Shown here piece after piece: positions 25,268-34,133 of a stretch of DNA of 47,650 nt. Position 1 is the first letter of the stretch, and the number at the start of each line of letters is the position of its first letter. The position numbers were made by a program, and so were the translations under genes. Below the pieces are notes generated by a model, which had not been told where the DNA came from, made no database searches, and worked only from the letters and a program-made list of their open reading frames with translations. The stretch is from Thermodesulfovibrio sp. (lineage in GTDB: Bacteria > Nitrospirota > Thermodesulfovibrionia > Thermodesulfovibrionales > UBA6898): positions 1-47,650 of the forward strand of contig PNOC01000025.1 of assembly GCA_013824615.1 (NCBI GenBank), read 5' to 3'.

Positions 25268-25919
25268 GGTCCAGCGCCCTCCTTATCTTTTCCATAGTGG
25301 CCTTGTAGTCTCCTGATCTGAAGAAGGCGGAACCCATAACCAGAATCCCTGCCCCTGCGTCTGCCACTTCTCTGGCGTTTTCAGGTTTCACCCCTCCGTC
25401 CACCTCTATCTCGACCGACAGACCCCGGGAGGAAATAAGCTCCCGAAGCTGCCGAATTTTTACCAGGGCGTGCGGGATAAACTCCTGGCCGCCAAAACCC
25501 GGGTTGACCGACATGATCAGTACCATATCCAGGTCATGGATGATGTCTTCCAGCATATGGACCGGGGTTGCCGGATTGAGCGAGACGCCTGCCTTTACTC
25601 CTTTTTCTTTTATACTCTGGATTGAACGATGGAGATGAGTCGCCGCCTCCAGATGGACGGTCAGGATATCGGAGCCGGCACTGATGAAGTCAGGCAGATA
25701 CCGGTCAGGGTCCGTGATCATCAGGTGGACATCGAGCGGAAGTTTCGTCACTTTCCTGAGCGCTTCGACGACCGCGGGGCCGATCGTTATATTCGGAACA
25801 AAGCGGCCATCCATGACATCGATATGGAGCATATGCGCTCCGGCAGCTTCCGCAGCCTTTACCTCCTCACCCAGTCTCGAAAAGTCAGCCGAAAGTATTG
25901 ATGGGGATATCCTGATCAT
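25260..25919 (-). CDS. rpe: Ribulose-phosphate 3-epimerase
   Basis: A 219-residue TIM barrel interconverting ribulose 5-phosphate and xylulose 5-phosphate. Visible family motifs are ISPSILSADFSRLGEEV, HIDVMDGRFVPNITIG with the metal-site His and Asp, DVHLMITDP, MSVNPGFGGQEF and EVDGGVKPENA. The start overlaps the PASTA gene stop (ATGA) and its end overlaps the TPR gene. Length is typical. Confidence 0.97.
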   Translation of the reverse strand: MIRISPSILSADFSRLGEEVKAAEAAGAHMLHIDVMDGRFVPNITIGPAVVEALRKVTKLPLDVHLMITDPDRYLPDFISAGSDILTVHLEAATHLHRSIQSIKEKGVKAGVSLNPATPVHMLEDIIHDLDMVLIMSVNPGFGGQEFIPHALVKIRQLRELISSRGLSVEIEVDGGVKPENAREVADAGAGILVMGSAFFRSGDYKATMEKIRRALDHA

Positions 25920-26623
25920 GGTGTGTTCACCTCTTTCATATCAAAATATATTGTTTCGCCGCTCCTGATGGCTGTGCCCGGCTTTGGTTTCTGGCCCGCA
26001 ATTATGGTGCCCTGGCCTTTTGTTTCGATGAGCAGTCCCATTTTTTTTGCAAGCTCTTTTGCGTCGTCGAGCGGTTTATTCACAAAGTCGGGGCAGGTAT
26101 AGTTCATTTCATACGGACCCGCGCTGACCAGGACGGTTATTGTGCCGGACAGATTTTCATCTGGCTCAGGCCTCTGGGCCACAATGCGGCCCTTCTCAAC
26201 CGAATCGGCATGGACGGTGATCACCTTTCCGATGCGCAGCCCCTTCTGTATCAGGATAGATTCTGCGTCGGCAAGCATTTCCCCGACCAGAACAGGCACG
26301 GAGAGGACCTTTGGACCTTTGCTGACGAAAACCTTGATGGCCCGGCGTTCTTTTACTTTGTTACCTGCCGGCACGTCCTGCCTGACGATTTTGCCGGTCT
26401 GGACTACAGAGTCATAGTCTTCACCCTCGATCTTCAGATAAAGGCCGGCCTTTGTCAGGGCCTCGTTTGCCTCGACAAGGGACATGTTCGCCAGCGATGG
26501 CACATCGACCGTACGACTGAAGCTCAATATGTTGAAGGTTATATAGCCAAAGACCAGCCCCAGGACGATAAAGGCAGCGAGGGCAAGCGGTATCCGGATG
26601 AAGCTGCTCAGTCTCTTCTGCAT
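25916..26623 (-). CDS. Membrane-anchored PASTA-domain protein
   Basis: A 235-residue protein with a short cytoplasmic N-terminus, one membrane helix at about 10-32 and three PASTA domains at about 38-105, 106-172 and 173-235. PASTA domains bind peptidoglycan muropeptides or beta-lactams in PknB-type kinases and PBPs; here no kinase or transpeptidase is attached. The rsmB-PASTA-rpe order is known from several bacteria. It overlaps rsmB by 16 bases and rpe by 4. A role in envelope sensing is inference. Confidence 0.88.
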   Translation of the reverse strand: MQKRLSSFIRIPLALAAFIVLGLVFGYITFNILSFSRTVDVPSLANMSLVEANEALTKAGLYLKIEGEDYDSVVQTGKIVRQDVPAGNKVKERRAIKVFVSKGPKVLSVPVLVGEMLADAESILIQKGLRIGKVITVHADSVEKGRIVAQRPEPDENLSGTITVLVSAGPYEMNYTCPDFVNKPLDDAKELAKKMGLLIETKGQGTIIAGQKPKPGTAIRSGETIYFDMKEVNTP

Positions 26624-27954
26624 AGGGTGACCCCGAAAAAGCCGTCCATGTTATGTCTGTGCGGAAATGTTCTCAATATGCCCCCTGAGATAAACTCCTT
26701 TAAAAGAGGTGCGTCCGCATCTATAATACGAAATTCACGGTCCGTCTTCAAGAACTCCTCGATGACCTGTTCGCCTTCCTCAGGTTCGGTGGAACAGACA
26801 GCATATACCATTGTTCCTTCTTTTTTCAGAAAACGTGAGACGGTCTTCAGCAGCTGCAGCTGCTTTTCCCTGAACAGAAGCAGGTCTGCGGCTTTGTGCC
26901 GGTATTTTACGTCAGGGTTTCTGCGGATTACCCCGGTGGCCGAGCAGGGCGCATCCAGGAGTATCCGGTCGAAGGGTATCTGGTCAAAAGTCCGGCGTTC
27001 ACCCGGTTCGGTGACGTCAGCGTTTATAACTTTTACACTCGTCAGCCCCAGGGTGCTGATATTTTCCCTGAGGTGCGCCAGACGTTTGGGGTCTTTTTCA
27101 ACGGCTATAATCTCTCCCCTGTCTCCCATCATCTGGGCAATATGGGTAGTTTTGCCTCCCGGGGCTGCGCAGGCGTCGAGCACCCGTTCCCCCGGCTGCG
27201 GATTGAGCAGCAGCGGGATCAGCTGAGAGGCTTCGTCCTGGACCGAAAAAAGGCCGCGGGCAAAGGAGAGGTCGTCATAGGCGACCTGCCCGTCCACGGT
27301 GATTCCCTCGGGCGCATAGCGGGTGGGAGAGACCGGCATTCCCTCCTGCCGGCACTGTTCAAGCAATGCCCCGCGCGTTGTCCTGAGCGTGTTGGTCCTG
27401 AGCGTGAAGGGCGGCCTCATATTATTTGCTGCTGCAAGGAGCCTGGCCTCATCTTCGCCAAACCGTTTTATCCAGTGCCGGACCAGCCAGCGCGGATGAG
27501 AGGTGTTGAGGGCTATTTCAGACGCCGGCGAGTCCTGTTTTTCGGGTTTCAGCGGCAGAGCAAACTGATCCTTCTGCCTGATAATGTTCCGCAGGACTGC
27601 ATTGACAAGCGACGGCTGGGCACTACGGTCCTTCTGCCCGAAACATTTTTCAACCTCGACTGCTTCGTTCACGACTGCGCGCTCGGGGACCCTCATGAAG
27701 TAGAGCTGGTAGATTGCGGTCCTCAGATTATTCACGGTCCGGGTGTCCAGGCTGTCCGGTTTTTTCAGGAAATGACCGAGTATCCAGTCCAGCGTATCAC
27801 GGTATCTCAGGACGCCGTAGACGATCTCCATTAAAAAGGCACGGTCTCGCCTGTCAAGGGACGGGGAAATTGTTTCTATGGCAGGCTTCGGCCGGATATC
27901 TCCGCTGAATATGCGGACGAGGGCCTCGGTTGCCTGGAGACGTACACCCGGCAT
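26608..27954 (-). CDS. rsmB: 16S rRNA m5C967 methyltransferase
   Basis: A 448-residue protein. An NusB-like RNA-binding domain fills about 1-140 (DRRDRAFLMEIVYGVLRYRD), and a SAM-dependent methyltransferase occupies about 230-445. The SAM site VLDACAAPGGKTTHIAQM, the motif IV cysteine in LDAPCSATG and the nucleophile region VYAVCSTEPEEGE are intact. It modifies C967 of 16S rRNA. It starts 6 bases after the upstream gene and overlaps the PASTA gene. Confidence 0.95.
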   Translation of the reverse strand: MPGVRLQATEALVRIFSGDIRPKPAIETISPSLDRRDRAFLMEIVYGVLRYRDTLDWILGHFLKKPDSLDTRTVNNLRTAIYQLYFMRVPERAVVNEAVEVEKCFGQKDRSAQPSLVNAVLRNIIRQKDQFALPLKPEKQDSPASEIALNTSHPRWLVRHWIKRFGEDEARLLAAANNMRPPFTLRTNTLRTTRGALLEQCRQEGMPVSPTRYAPEGITVDGQVAYDDLSFARGLFSVQDEASQLIPLLLNPQPGERVLDACAAPGGKTTHIAQMMGDRGEIIAVEKDPKRLAHLRENISTLGLTSVKVINADVTEPGERRTFDQIPFDRILLDAPCSATGVIRRNPDVKYRHKAADLLLFREKQLQLLKTVSRFLKKEGTMVYAVCSTEPEEGEQVIEEFLKTDREFRIIDADAPLLKEFISGGILRTFPHRHNMDGFFGVTLCRRD

Positions 27955-27960
27955 GTGTGG

Positions 27961-29091
27961 TTAACGCTCATCCTTTTTGACCGCAGAGATCTTCAGGGTC
28001 CCGTTCTCGCGGACAAAGGTGGATGCAAGCCGCGAGGTGATTTTGCTGCTGCCGCCGCCTTTTACCGGTTTCAGTTCAATATCCCAGACGATCACAGCAT
28101 CTGCGCCAGCCCCCTGCGGCTGAAGGTCTTCCACCCGGTACCTGAGCGACAGGTAGTCAAACTGTTTCCACTGTTCGAGGATGCTTTCCCTTTTGCCCTT
28201 CAGTTCGCGGTAGTCAGCTGCGTACCGCGATTCCCAGAGCTTCAGGTCCTTGGTGATATTGGCAGTCCGGATATCTTCCAGCAGCCGGCGGATGTCCTCT
28301 TCGCTGACCGCGGGAACTGCAGCCACGGGCGCTGGCGTTGCTGCCGCGGGACGCTCTGTCAGCAAGGGCTGACTGTGGGAGGCAATAAACCAGGAAAGCA
28401 GGAGTGTGCAGACGATGCCGGTGATGCCGAGCGCGATCATCCGGACCATCCGCTTGGTTCTGAAATATGACCGCGGCAATTTCCCCCTGATAATGTCGAG
28501 CAGCACGGTTTTAATCTGCAACTCTGATGTTATCATCCGGTAGTAGCGGCCGGTCTGGAAAAAACGTTCGGAAAAAGAAGGCCTGGTAAGCCCCCTGACG
28601 ATTTCTTCCAGGTTTTTTATGTCCGATGCTATGTTTTTTTCGAGGTTCTCCAGTATCATTTCAATCCGGGCTGTTTTTGTCAGGATAGACTCGATCTCTT
28701 TTTCCTCCCTGCCGGTCTGGCTGATATATTCGGCATTGACCATCCCGTTCTGTTTATCGTGGAGCTGTTCAAGAAGTTTTTCCTTGCGGATAAGTCGGTT
28801 CCGGAGCTGGTCGAGTTCCAGCAGCAGCGTGAAAAGAAACTGGTTTTCGATATCGGCCTTGAGGCTGTCGATCTTTATATCTTCTATCCTGTCGCTGCTG
28901 ATCAAAGAACCCTTGCCCTCTTCGGGCTTGCGGCCGGGCATTTCTTCTCCGTCTGCCGGCAGCACTGACGGGTTTCCGGTGGTTTCTACCGGCTCGAGCA
29001 TGGCAGAACATTCTTCGCAGTGCGTAGCGTCAAACGGGAAGTCCTTCCCACACTTGGGGCACTGCATTTTGAAATTTGCGGTCTCGTCCAT
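27961..29091 (-). CDS. Zinc-ribbon, coiled-coil, single-pass membrane protein with NTF2-like C-terminus
   Basis: A 376-residue protein of unknown function. It begins with a zinc ribbon (CPKCGKDF at 11-18, CEEC at 25-28), followed by a long charged helical region (about 70-175), one membrane helix near 219-238 and a proline/alanine linker. The C-terminal ~115 residues (SEEDIRRLLEDIRTANITKD ... LKISAV) look like an NTF2/SnoaL-type domain, often found as an extracytoplasmic sensor or binding domain. It follows a lipoprotein gene by 14 bases and precedes rsmB by 6. The pair with the lipoprotein gene may be a functional unit in the envelope. Confidence 0.72.
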   Translation of the reverse strand: MDETANFKMQCPKCGKDFPFDATHCEECSAMLEPVETTGNPSVLPADGEEMPGRKPEEGKGSLISSDRIEDIKIDSLKADIENQFLFTLLLELDQLRNRLIRKEKLLEQLHDKQNGMVNAEYISQTGREEKEIESILTKTARIEMILENLEKNIASDIKNLEEIVRGLTRPSFSERFFQTGRYYRMITSELQIKTVLLDIIRGKLPRSYFRTKRMVRMIALGITGIVCTLLLSWFIASHSQPLLTERPAAATPAPVAAVPAVSEEDIRRLLEDIRTANITKDLKLWESRYAADYRELKGKRESILEQWKQFDYLSLRYRVEDLQPQGAGADAVIVWDIELKPVKGGGSSKITSRLASTFVRENGTLKISAVKKDER

Positions 29092-29105
29092 GGATTACAT
29101 AAGGG

Positions 29106-29837
29106 TTACATCGGACTGATGGTATCGGGCGGCCGGACTGACTTCGGTTTCCTGGTTTTTCTGTCGCTTTTGGGTGGATCGGCCCTGGGAATCACCACGG
29201 GCTGCGGCTCGATCACCACCGGTTTTGGTTCTTCCTTCGGTTGAAGAATCACCGGCACTGGTGCCTGTTTCTTTCTCTTTCCTGCATGCTCGAGGACCGG
29301 GGCAAGCATTGCGGCCAGAGCGGCCTTTTTTGCCTCGTGCTCAATCTGTCCGTCTTTCGGCGACAGATCAACCGCCTGCCAGAACAATACCCTCCCGTCG
29401 GTGAGGGAGATTAACTGGATGACCAGTTCCGCTGCCTCGTCTTTCGGGAGTATCATGCCATTCAGGAGAGCATCGGCAGGCAGTCCTTTGCCTGCCCTGG
29501 CCAGTATGCTGCCGCGTTCCTGAGATTTAAGCGAGGCAAAGTCCGGGAGCTGTCCTTTTATGATCGGGTCGACCAGATCCGGCGGCAGGACCTTTATTCT
29601 TTTTGACGCAAAAAGCACTTCATAGGAAACTTCTTTCCAGTTCTGCCGGTCTTCGTAAAAGGCCGGTATGGCAATGACATGGACCTCTTCAAGCAGTTCC
29701 TTTCCTGCAACCGGTATACTGTTTTTTACGGCGCCGGCCTTCATGCCCGGTGTGACGCACGAGAAAACAGCAGAAATGATCACGAGAAAAAAGACGCAAT
29801 ACAGCAACGGTCTTATGGATGGTCTTTGCGTATACAT
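29106..29837 (-). CDS. Putative lipoprotein, unknown function
   Basis: A 243-residue protein with a lipoprotein signal (hydrophobic core LLYCVFFLVIISAVFSC, Cys27). A mixed domain (about 45-180) includes LPADALLNGMIL and LISLTDGRVLFWQAVDL, the sort of pattern found in outer-membrane assembly lipoproteins that measure sub-cellular activity, but no family is certain. The last ~50 residues are rich in Pro and Lys and probably disordered. It is the first gene of the long minus-strand unit, divergent from the chemoreceptor. Confidence 0.65.
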   Translation of the reverse strand: MYTQRPSIRPLLYCVFFLVIISAVFSCVTPGMKAGAVKNSIPVAGKELLEEVHVIAIPAFYEDRQNWKEVSYEVLFASKRIKVLPPDLVDPIIKGQLPDFASLKSQERGSILARAGKGLPADALLNGMILPKDEAAELVIQLISLTDGRVLFWQAVDLSPKDGQIEHEAKKAALAAMLAPVLEHAGKRKKQAPVPVILQPKEEPKPVVIEPQPVVIPRADPPKSDRKTRKPKSVRPPDTISPM

Positions 29838-29966
29838 TGTTTATCACTCAATAATGCCATTGTTTCGGATAAAATGCAACTGCACGAACCGGGTATGGGA
29901 CGGGGCTGCCACCTGTAATCACCATGGTCTTTTCTGTACGTCCGGCTGGATGCATGCACCGTATAT

Positions 29967-29994
29967 TAAAGTAATGGGTTTTTCCTGCCGACTA
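29967..29994 (+). promoter_or_regulatory. Sigma-28 (FliA)-type promoter of the chemoreceptor gene
   Basis: TAAAGTAA (29967-29974), a 12-base spacer and GCCGACTA (29987-29994) resemble the flagellar consensus TAAAGTTT-N11-GCCGATAA, with four mismatching bases over both boxes. The predicted transcript would have a leader of about 45 bases ending in the ribosome-binding site before ATG 30046. Confidence 0.6.
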
Positions 29995-30045
29995 TGAATA
30001 TTACGTTGTATACATCATTTTATTTAATACATAGAGGTAACAGGC

Positions 30046-32001
30046 ATGCTGAACACGAAAAATATATCCATTCGATGGAAAACCGCTGTACCGATAATCA
30101 TTGCGGTGTCTTTTGGGGTGTTGCTGACCATTATTGTAACCGGTTTTAAGACCAGGAGCATCGTACTTGACGAAATCCGGCATTCCTCTCTGGAGAGGAT
30201 GCGGGATACGGTGCTGAACTCTCTGACGACCATGATGCTGGCAGGCGATTATACAAAGGCAAAGGGTGAATTTCTTGAGCAGATGAAGAAAACCTCGGAT
30301 GTCAGGGTGATAAGGGCTGAAAACGTGGATAAAGATTTTGGAGCACCCCGTCACGACGACCATCAGCATCCTGTGGATGCGATCGAAAAAGAGGTCATCG
30401 AAAAGGGCGTGGAAAAAATTATTCTTGAGGGCGATTTTATTCGCGGTGTCTTCCCGTATATCGCCAAAAAGGATTTCATGGGCAAAGACTGTCTTTCCTG
30501 TCATAAGGTCAAAGAAGGAGATGTTCTGGGGGCTATCAGCATTAAAGTTTCGATGAAAGAATCCTTCGGGAGAATCAAGGGGTTGCAGTATCTTTATGTT
30601 CTGCTGGGCATGCTCGGCATCGTGGCCGTGACTCTGCTGGTCCTGAGCGTGGTCAGGGTTACCCATATGCCTCTTATAAACCTCATTGAAGACCTCAAGG
30701 ATGTGACCCACAAACATACTGAACTTGTTTTATCCTATGCGGGCGAGGATGAGGTTGCAAGAGTCGCCCAGAATGTGTCAAGGACCATACAGTATTTCAA
30801 TGATATGATAAACCGGATTATGATCAATACCAGCAAAATATTACCGGTGGTCGATATCCTGAAGACCATGGTTGACAAGACTGCCTCCGGGGCAAAGAAG
30901 CAGTCTGCCCAGGCAACAGAGATAGCCACGGCATCTGAAGAGATGAGCAATACCATTACCGATATCGCGAAAAATGCCTCTTCGGTTTCCGAGACCACAG
31001 CACAGGCCCGGGACGCTGCTTCCCAGGGAAAGACCATGGCATCCGGTGCCGTGGCTACGGTCAACCGTGTCCATGCCTCAACGGTCGAGTTGACCGATGT
31101 TGTCGACCGCCTTAACAGCCGCGTCGGAGAAATTGGGGACATTGTAACGGTCATAAAAGATATTGCCGACCAGACAAACCTGCTGGCGCTGAATGCTGCG
31201 ATTGAAGCAGCGCGGGCGGGGGAACAGGGCCGGGGTTTTGCCGTGGTCGCCGACGAGGTGAGAAAACTTGCAGAAAGGACGATAAAGGCGACCTCCGAGA
31301 TTTCGCTGAAAATCGGAGCAGTGCAGGCAGAGTCAGAGCAGACGATGAAGTCCATGGGAGAGGCTTCGGCAGAGGTTACCCAGGCCACGAGAGATATCAG
31401 CAATGTGGGCGGTTCGCTCGACAGCATTGTGGTCGCCGTTCAAAGGGTTCAGGACCAGATAACCCAGATCGCTGCCTCTGTGGATCAGCAATCGGCCACC
31501 TCTGAAGAAGTATCGCGGAATATCAGCGCCACCTCCGAGATAGCCCGGGAGATCGAAAGCCTGTCGAGCACGGTACAGGGAGAAGTCGCAAAGCTTGCGA
31601 CGTTTGCCGATGAGATGAGGACGACCACCGCAGGCATTAAGACCAAAGGCGGCGCCATCGTGATGCTGGAACTGGCCAAAAATGATCATCATGGTTTTGT
31701 CAGCAAAATTGAAGCCTGCCTGAAGGGAGAAATCAGCCTGGACCCGGCACAACTGCCTGATCACCACGGCTGCAGGTTCGGTAAGTGGTACTATAAAGAG
31801 GGGATTGATATATGCGGCAGCGCTGCAGGGTTCAGGCAGGTGGAGCCGCCGCATGAGAAGATTCATCAACTGGCGAAGGAGGCTGTAGCAGCCTACAATG
31901 CAGGCAGAAAGGACAAGGCAGCAGAGCTCCTGGCTCAGATGCACCCTATCTCACGGCAGATCGTGAACCTGCTGGATGAGACGAAGAAAGACTGCTCGTA
32001 G
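30046..32001 (+). CDS. Methyl-accepting chemotaxis protein with periplasmic haem-c motif and C-terminal CZB domain
   Basis: A 651-residue chemoreceptor. One membrane helix spans about 13-33; the sensor region runs about 34-182 and contains a single haem c motif CLSCH (149-153) and a His-rich patch HDDHQH; the second helix is about 183-204. A HAMP-like linker and the coiled-coil signalling domain follow, with hairpin tip [20 protein letters not shown] and methylation-type helices. The C-terminus (about 545-640) is a CZB zinc-binding domain: [14 protein letters not shown] and PHEKIH supply the 3-His/1-Cys pattern. It probably senses redox or gas ligands outside and zinc or oxidants (HOCl-like) inside. 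GAGGT precedes the ATG. The gene seems monocistronic. Confidence 0.92.
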   Translation: MLNTKNISIRWKTAVPIIIAVSFGVLLTIIVTGFKTRSIVLDEIRHSSLERMRDTVLNSLTTMMLAGDYTKAKGEFLEQMKKTSDVRVIRAENVDKDFGAPRHDDHQHPVDAIEKEVIEKGVEKIILEGDFIRGVFPYIAKKDFMGKDCLSCHKVKEGDVLGAISIKVSMKESFGRIKGLQYLYVLLGMLGIVAVTLLVLSVVRVTHMPLINLIEDLKDVTHKHTELVLSYAGEDEVARVAQNVSRTIQYFNDMINRIMINTSKILPVVDILKTMVDKTASGAKKQSAQATEIATASEEMSNTITDIAKNASSVSETTAQARDAASQGKTMASGAVATVNRVHASTVELTDVVDRLNSRVGEIGDIVTVIKDIADQTNLLALNAAIEAARAGEQGRGFAVVADEVRKLAERTIKATSEISLKIGAVQAESEQTMKSMGEASAEVTQATRDISNVGGSLDSIVVAVQRVQDQITQIAASVDQQSATSEEVSRNISATSEIAREIESLSSTVQGEVAKLATFADEMRTTTAGIKTKGGAIVMLELAKNDHHGFVSKIEACLKGEISLDPAQLPDHHGCRFGKWYYKEGIDICGSAAGFRQVEPPHEKIHQLAKEAVAAYNAGRKDKAAELLAQMHPISRQIVNLLDETKKDCS

Positions 32002-32060
32002 CGTTGCCGATATACAGTCCGTTGTTGCTGGTGCCGAAGCCCCGTGCTGCCTGAGGACTT

Positions 32061-32088
32061 TTTACGGAATGGTCAAATGTTTTATAAT
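32061..32088 (+). promoter_or_regulatory. def promoter, leaderless arrangement
   Basis: TTTACG (32061-32066; 4 of 6 matches), spacer 16, TATAAT (32083-32088). The A of the def ATG is at 32094, 6 bases after the -10 box, so transcription would begin at the start codon. No ribosome-binding site is seen between them. Confidence 0.55.
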
Positions 32089-32093
32089 GAAGT

Positions 32094-32603
32094 ATGGCTC
32101 TTTTAGATATTAAGAAGTATCCGGCGCGGGTGCTCAAACAGAAGGCAGTGCCCGTAGAGAAGATTGACGATGAGCTCCAGCAGCTTATCGATGATATGAT
32201 CGAGACGATGTATGCAGCCCCGGGAGTGGGTCTTGCGGCTCCCCAGGTGGGTATTTCGAAGCGGCTTGCGGTGATCGATATCAGCATGCGTGAAGAGACC
32301 GTTCCGCTTTTGGTCCTGATAAACCCGGTCATCCTCAGCCAGGAGGGGGAGATTGAATTCGAAGAGGGTTGCCTGAGTGTTCCTGATTATACAGCCAAGG
32401 TGAAGCGGGCGGAGAGTCTGGTCATCTCCGCGCTCGACCGGTCAGGGCAGCAGGTCGAGATCGAAACCGGCGGACTTCTCTCCATTGCGGTCCAGCACGA
32501 GCTTGATCACCTCGACGGGATCCTTTTCATCGACCGTCTCAGCCCGATCAGACGGGAATTTTTCAAGAAAAAGTACAAGAAAAAACAGAAGACCGAAGAC
32601 TGA
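32094..32603 (+). CDS. def: Peptide deformylase
   Basis: A 169-residue iron/zinc hydrolase removing the N-formyl group from nascent proteins. All three motifs are intact: GVGLAAPQVG, EEGCLSVPD with the metal Cys, and QHELDHLDG with the two metal His and the catalytic Glu. It lies 5 bases before fmt, the enzyme that adds the formyl group to initiator tRNA, as is usual. Confidence 0.97.
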   Translation: MALLDIKKYPARVLKQKAVPVEKIDDELQQLIDDMIETMYAAPGVGLAAPQVGISKRLAVIDISMREETVPLLVLINPVILSQEGEIEFEEGCLSVPDYTAKVKRAESLVISALDRSGQQVEIETGGLLSIAVQHELDHLDGILFIDRLSPIRREFFKKKYKKKQKTED

Positions 32604-32608
32604 GCCTT

Positions 32609-33541
32609 ATGCGCATAATCTTCTTCGGAACCCCTGCCTTTGCCGTCCCGTCGCTAAGAATACTGCTTGAGGAAGACAGGGAGGTAGCTGCAGTCGTTAC
32701 CCAGCCTGACCGGCTCAAAGGGAGAGGTCATATTCTTGCTGCCCCCCCGGTAAAAGATTTTGCCCTGGCGCTGGGGATTCCCGTGCTGCAACCCGACAGG
32801 ATCAGGTCTGATGAATTTCTACAGGAACTTCGTTTCCTTCAGCCTGACGTGATCGTGGTTGTTGCTTATGGCAGGATCCTTCCGGCAGGTATTCTGGGGC
32901 TTCCCCCTCTGGGGTGCATCAATGTCCACGGATCCCTTCTGCCGAAGTACCGGGGCGCAGCGCCGATTCAGTGGTCACTTATCAACGGCGACCCCAAAAC
33001 CGGCATTACCACGATGCTGATGAATCAGGGCCTCGACACCGGGGACATACTGCTTCAGGAAGAGACCATAATCAGTGATGAGGACACAACGCAATCATTA
33101 AGCATCAGGCTCTCTGAGATCGGCGCTACCCTTCTGATGACGACTCTGGATGGCATAAGCGCCGGCGCGGTCAGCCCTGTCCCGCAGAATGGCGAACCGA
33201 GCTTTGCCCCGCCGCTCAGCAAAGAAGACGGCAAAGTAGACTGGAGCTGGTCTGCCCGCAGGATATTTAATCTGATCCGGGGAACGTTTCCCTGGCCGGG
33301 AGCCTACGGTTTCCTGAACGGGGAGCGGATTTCGATACTCCGGTCTTCGGTCTCAGTTGAAGAGGGCAGTGGAGAGTCCGGGACGATTTCTGTTCCTGGT
33401 GACGGCCGTCTCCTGGTGCAGACCGGCAACGGGCTGTTGTCGCTTGAAGAACTGAAGCCCGAGGGCCGGAAGGCCATGGCGTCTTCTGATTTTGTCAACG
33501 GCAGACGCCTCAGGGACGGGATGTGTTTCGATGCCGTATAA
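32609..33541 (+). CDS. fmt: Methionyl-tRNA formyltransferase
   Basis: A 310-residue enzyme. The N-terminal MRIIFFGTPAFAVPSL, the catalytic N-H-D region (INVHGSLLPKYRGAAP) and the tRNA-binding C-terminal domain are visible. It formylates Met-tRNAfMet with 10-formyl-tetrahydrofolate. It overlaps the DUF116 gene by 11 bases. Confidence 0.97.
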   Translation: MRIIFFGTPAFAVPSLRILLEEDREVAAVVTQPDRLKGRGHILAAPPVKDFALALGIPVLQPDRIRSDEFLQELRFLQPDVIVVVAYGRILPAGILGLPPLGCINVHGSLLPKYRGAAPIQWSLINGDPKTGITTMLMNQGLDTGDILLQEETIISDEDTTQSLSIRLSEIGATLLMTTLDGISAGAVSPVPQNGEPSFAPPLSKEDGKVDWSWSARRIFNLIRGTFPWPGAYGFLNGERISILRSSVSVEEGSGESGTISVPGDGRLLVQTGNGLLSLEELKPEGRKAMASSDFVNGRRLRDGMCFDAV

Positions 33542-34055
33542 CCTGATAAGGGGTCTGGTCCTTAAGGTCTTCTATCCGCTCCTTATGCTGCTCAGCGCCT
33601 TTATGAAGGGCCGGAAGGAGCCTTTCCAGAGGCTTGTTATAAGACTGAACAATCGCCTGGTAAGGAAAAGCAGGTATGGCACCAATAAAATACTGCTTCT
33701 GCTGCCGCACTGCATTCAGGTCAACGATTGTCAGATCAGGCTCACCCATAACATCTTAAACTGCAAGCGGTGCGGGCGATGCGAGGTGAAGGACCTTATC
33801 GGCATTGCGGAGGAGTACCAGCTGACCCTCTTTGTTGCTACCGGCGGGACCCTGGCCCGGAAGATCGTGATGGAGGCTCGACCCGAGGCTATCGTTGCGG
33901 TTGCGTGCGAGCGGGACCTCTCCAGCGGGGTCGTTGATACTTTTCCGATGCCGGTCCTCGGCATTCCGAATGAGCGTCCTAACGGTCCCTGCCTCAACAC
34001 CAGGGTGGATCTTGAAAAGGTGAAGGAAGCCATAGAGTTTTTTGTCCGGGTCTGA
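33531..34055 (+). CDS. DUF116 protein
   Basis: A 174-residue protein with an N-terminal hydrophobic stretch (about 5-23) and a cysteine set: LPHCIQVNDC, then NCKRCGRCEV near 75-84. The C-terminal part contains GPCLNTRVDL. It is the DUF116 family, often next to fmt in anaerobes; the cysteines suggest metal or Fe-S binding, but no activity is established. The ATG at 33531, inside fmt, gives the family start (MPYNLIRGLVLKVF). Confidence 0.88.
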   Translation: MPYNLIRGLVLKVFYPLLMLLSAFMKGRKEPFQRLVIRLNNRLVRKSRYGTNKILLLLPHCIQVNDCQIRLTHNILNCKRCGRCEVKDLIGIAEEYQLTLFVATGGTLARKIVMEARPEAIVAVACERDLSSGVVDTFPMPVLGIPNERPNGPCLNTRVDLEKVKEAIEFFVRV

Positions 34056-34058
34056 ACA

Positions 34059-34085
34059 GGGGAGAGTCCCCCCGTTATTCTTTCG
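34059..34085 (+). terminator. Weak terminator-like hairpin after DUF116
   Basis: GGGGA-GAG-TCCCC (34059-34071) is followed by CCCGTTATTCTTT, a loosely T-rich tail. The stem is short, so termination would be partial. Confidence 0.3.
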
Positions 34086-34095
34086 ATGACAGGCC

Positions 34096-34125
34096 TTGAC
34101 AGCTTTAAGGCTTCGGAATTATTAT
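34096..34125 (+). promoter_or_regulatory. Promoter of the BamD-like gene, leaderless arrangement
   Basis: Perfect -35 TTGACA (34096-34101), spacer 18, TATTAT (34120-34125). The ATG begins at 34134, 9 bases after the -10 box, and no ribosome-binding site lies between (AAAAAGTT only). This is the best-supported leaderless start in the window. Confidence 0.65.
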
Positions 34126-34133
34126 AAAAAGTT

